From Bacteroidota bacterium (GTDB lineage Bacteria; Bacteroidota; Bacteroidia; B-17B0; Aurantibacillaceae), in the NCBI GenBank assembly GCA_016708845.1, contig JADJFB010000029.1, positions 1-36,755 on the forward strand: DNA of 36,755 nt, written 5' to 3'. Position numbers and translations under genes: made by a program. Position 1 is the stretch's first letter. Every line of letters starts with the position of its first letter. Positions 35,417-36,755 of this stretch are shown here, one piece after another. Below the pieces are notes generated by a model. It saw only the letters and a program-made list of their open reading frames with translations, was not told the origin of the DNA and ran no database searches.

Positions 35417-36755
35417 TTATTTGGGTTTATGCATTGATTTTGCCATTGCGTATTCATTATCATATGGTAAATGAAGCTGTGCTACCATTTCTGGAATTGC
35501 TAAAGACCATGTAACATAGTAATATGCTAATAAGTGATAACCCGAAAAATCTTTATTAGGGACAGATGATAATTTATACCCTTTTTTTTCTGGCACAATA
35601 CCTTGAGTTCCAACAGTTGCAATTTCAAAAGCAGCTAGCTTAATTTTATCTTTTGGAATGTTATCAAAATATTGCAGTGCATCAACCATAAACATAACTA
35701 CAGCCATATTTAAACCGATGTCAGAAGCTGATTTCTGAAACTTGTCCATTTGTCGATCCTTATAAGCTTTATTAGAATTTAAATCATAAGGATCTTCTTC
35801 TATGGATTTTAATAAATCATCAACGGACGCTGTTCTATTTCTATAAGCTATTTCATCTACTAATTCAAAATTATCTTGCAACTTTAAATCTTCTGCCCAA
35901 TGTTGAACTAATTCATATTCTTCCCCTGCTTTTCTATCTGTCTTATATTCCAAAAATTCTTTATACATTCTTTCGGCTTCTTTCAGTTCGAATGTTGAAG
36001 GCTGAAAGTCTTTTATTAAATCTAAACCAAATAAATCTTTAAAGTGAAGGCTCCAACTAAATTGTAAATTTTTGTATTTGAAAGAATGTGTTTCGGAGTT
36101 AATTCAACAATATTTTTTTCTGTTGTAGCTTTAATGCCATCTTTAAGCATAGCGTATACAGAAACAAATTGATAAGGTCTTAATTCTGCAAATTCGCTAT
36201 ACAAATAATCTTCAATAAATAAATCAATTGGCGCATTAAATATTTGACTATTTATCCCTTGAAATAAGTCATTGCAATAATTAGCAATTTTATTTTCAGG
36301 TATTCCCATTTTGTAAAGTTTTTTTACTGAACCTTCTAGGCCAGTAATAAACTGCTCTTTATTTTTTTCATTTGAAATAAATAATTGATTTATGTTTTCT
36401 TTACGAGCCTGAATAATAAAATCTAAATGCACCAATTCATGCATAATTAAATGCTCGTATGCAGGAGTATTTGGCTTATACTTAATTTGATGTTTTTTCT
36501 CTGTTATAATTTTCAGCTACTTCTAATTTTGCAACAGTTGGAATTTCATTATCTACAATTGATTCAATTAATTTATCTCCTTCGGAATTCAAGTCTATGT
36601 AAATATTCTGAAACAATTTTTTTGGCATCACCACGAAGTATAACTGCTTTGGCAACATCGGAGACCATTGCAACTGCGTTTTGAAATAATTGATCTTTTT
36701 TAGTTGACAATCTAATTGCTTTAGTTGCGCTATAAAATGCAGAATGTAAATCACT
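35417..36755 (-). CDS. HExxH-motif protein, partial at window edge, frameshifted
   Basis: At least 440 aa in three or four frames. From the edge: SDLHSAFYSATKAIRLSTKK, then IESIVDNEIPTVAKLEVAENYN, AYEHLIMHELVHLDFII (HELVH, a zinc-protease-type HExxH site), a helical region (ENKIANYCNDLFQGINSQIF), and from 35968 the well-kept end YKEFLEYKTDRKAGEEYELVQHW through YHLLAYYYVTWSLAIPEMVAQL. Breaks near 36600, 36500 and 36045. A second site of the type seen in ImmA/IrrE-like or M-clan peptidases is not obvious, so catalytic activity is uncertain. The start lies outside the window. First visible gene of cargo C. Confidence 0.6.

Larger units (their letters stand above)
31082..36755 (-). mobile_element. 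Giant cassette C (continues past window end)
   Basis: The left private end GTTATGTTTCAGTGCGCTC directly follows a14. Next come the left block, 21-bp repeats, helical-protein gene, terminator and boundary hairpin in the same order as in A and B, and then a different cargo. The right end is not in the window. Confidence 0.7.

Noticed and set aside
1..36755. tRNA, rRNA, integrase or transposase genes
   Set aside because: I looked for tRNA arms, rRNA-like blocks and recombinase motifs on both strands and found none that I could support.

Overview
The window looks like chromosomal or large-replicon DNA of a Bacteroidota bacterium. The evidence is low GC, promoters of the form TTTG-N19-TAnnTTTG/A, a type IX secretion (T9SS) sorting domain, a GldM-like lipoprotein and no Shine-Dalgarno sites. 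Nearly everything is read from the minus strand.

The main structure is an integron-like cassette array without an integrase in view (a CALIN-type arrangement). Fourteen imperfect palindromes of about 140-220 bp, called a1-a14 here, sit at 1-138, 1419-1583, 2028-2204, 3167-3352, 3865-4084, 4503-4645, 5339-5520, 15812-15987, 16897-17069, 17638-17812, 18504-18680, 20448-20620, 21406-21598 and 30898-31088. Each ends in RYYYAAC/GTTRRRY-like boxes (TNNTAAC ... GTTANNA). Between neighbouring palindromes lies one cassette, and the outermost 15-20 bp of each cassette are a private inverted repeat, as expected if each cassette once closed into a circle at G^TT. Almost every palindrome also contains a Bacteroidota promoter pointing into the next cassette.

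Small cassettes: c1 (131-1426, secreted/membrane protein), c2 (1576-2035, broken gene), c3 (2196-3175, DUF1963/YwqG), c4 (3345-3872, unknown), c5 (4077-4511, membrane), c6 (4638-5346, GldM-like lipoprotein), c7 (15980-16904, two genes, probably two fused cassettes), c8 (17062-17645, membrane), c9 (17805-18511, a second copy of c6), c10 (18674-20454, T9SS-exported protein) and c11 (20614-21414, lipoprotein).

Giant cassettes: A (5513-15819), B (21592-30905) and C (31082 to beyond the window) have the same outer inverted repeats but carry whole operons. Each has a common left part: a conserved hairpin block, 21-bp tandem repeats, a gene for a ~256-aa helical protein, a bidirectional terminator and a ~94-bp hairpin. 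The cargo operon follows, then (A and B) a right block that mirrors the left block. Cargo A is a TerB-N/TerB-C membrane protein, BrxD-like ATPase and DExH helicase followed by a DarTG toxin-antitoxin. Cargo B is a defence-type reverse transcriptase with a long untranslated leader, a type IIG restriction-modification enzyme, a small protein, TcmP and a Gp37/Gp68 (DUF5131) protein. Cargo C is an HExxH protein, a MazG-like pyrophosphohydrolase and a GIY-YIG/DUF2075-helicase/S24-peptidase fusion. The unit therefore looks like a defence-island carrier that moves whole anti-phage operons as integron-type cassettes.

Many genes are interrupted by one-base indels, mostly in homopolymers. Several may be sequencing errors rather than real mutations, so merged gene models are given and the breaks are stated.
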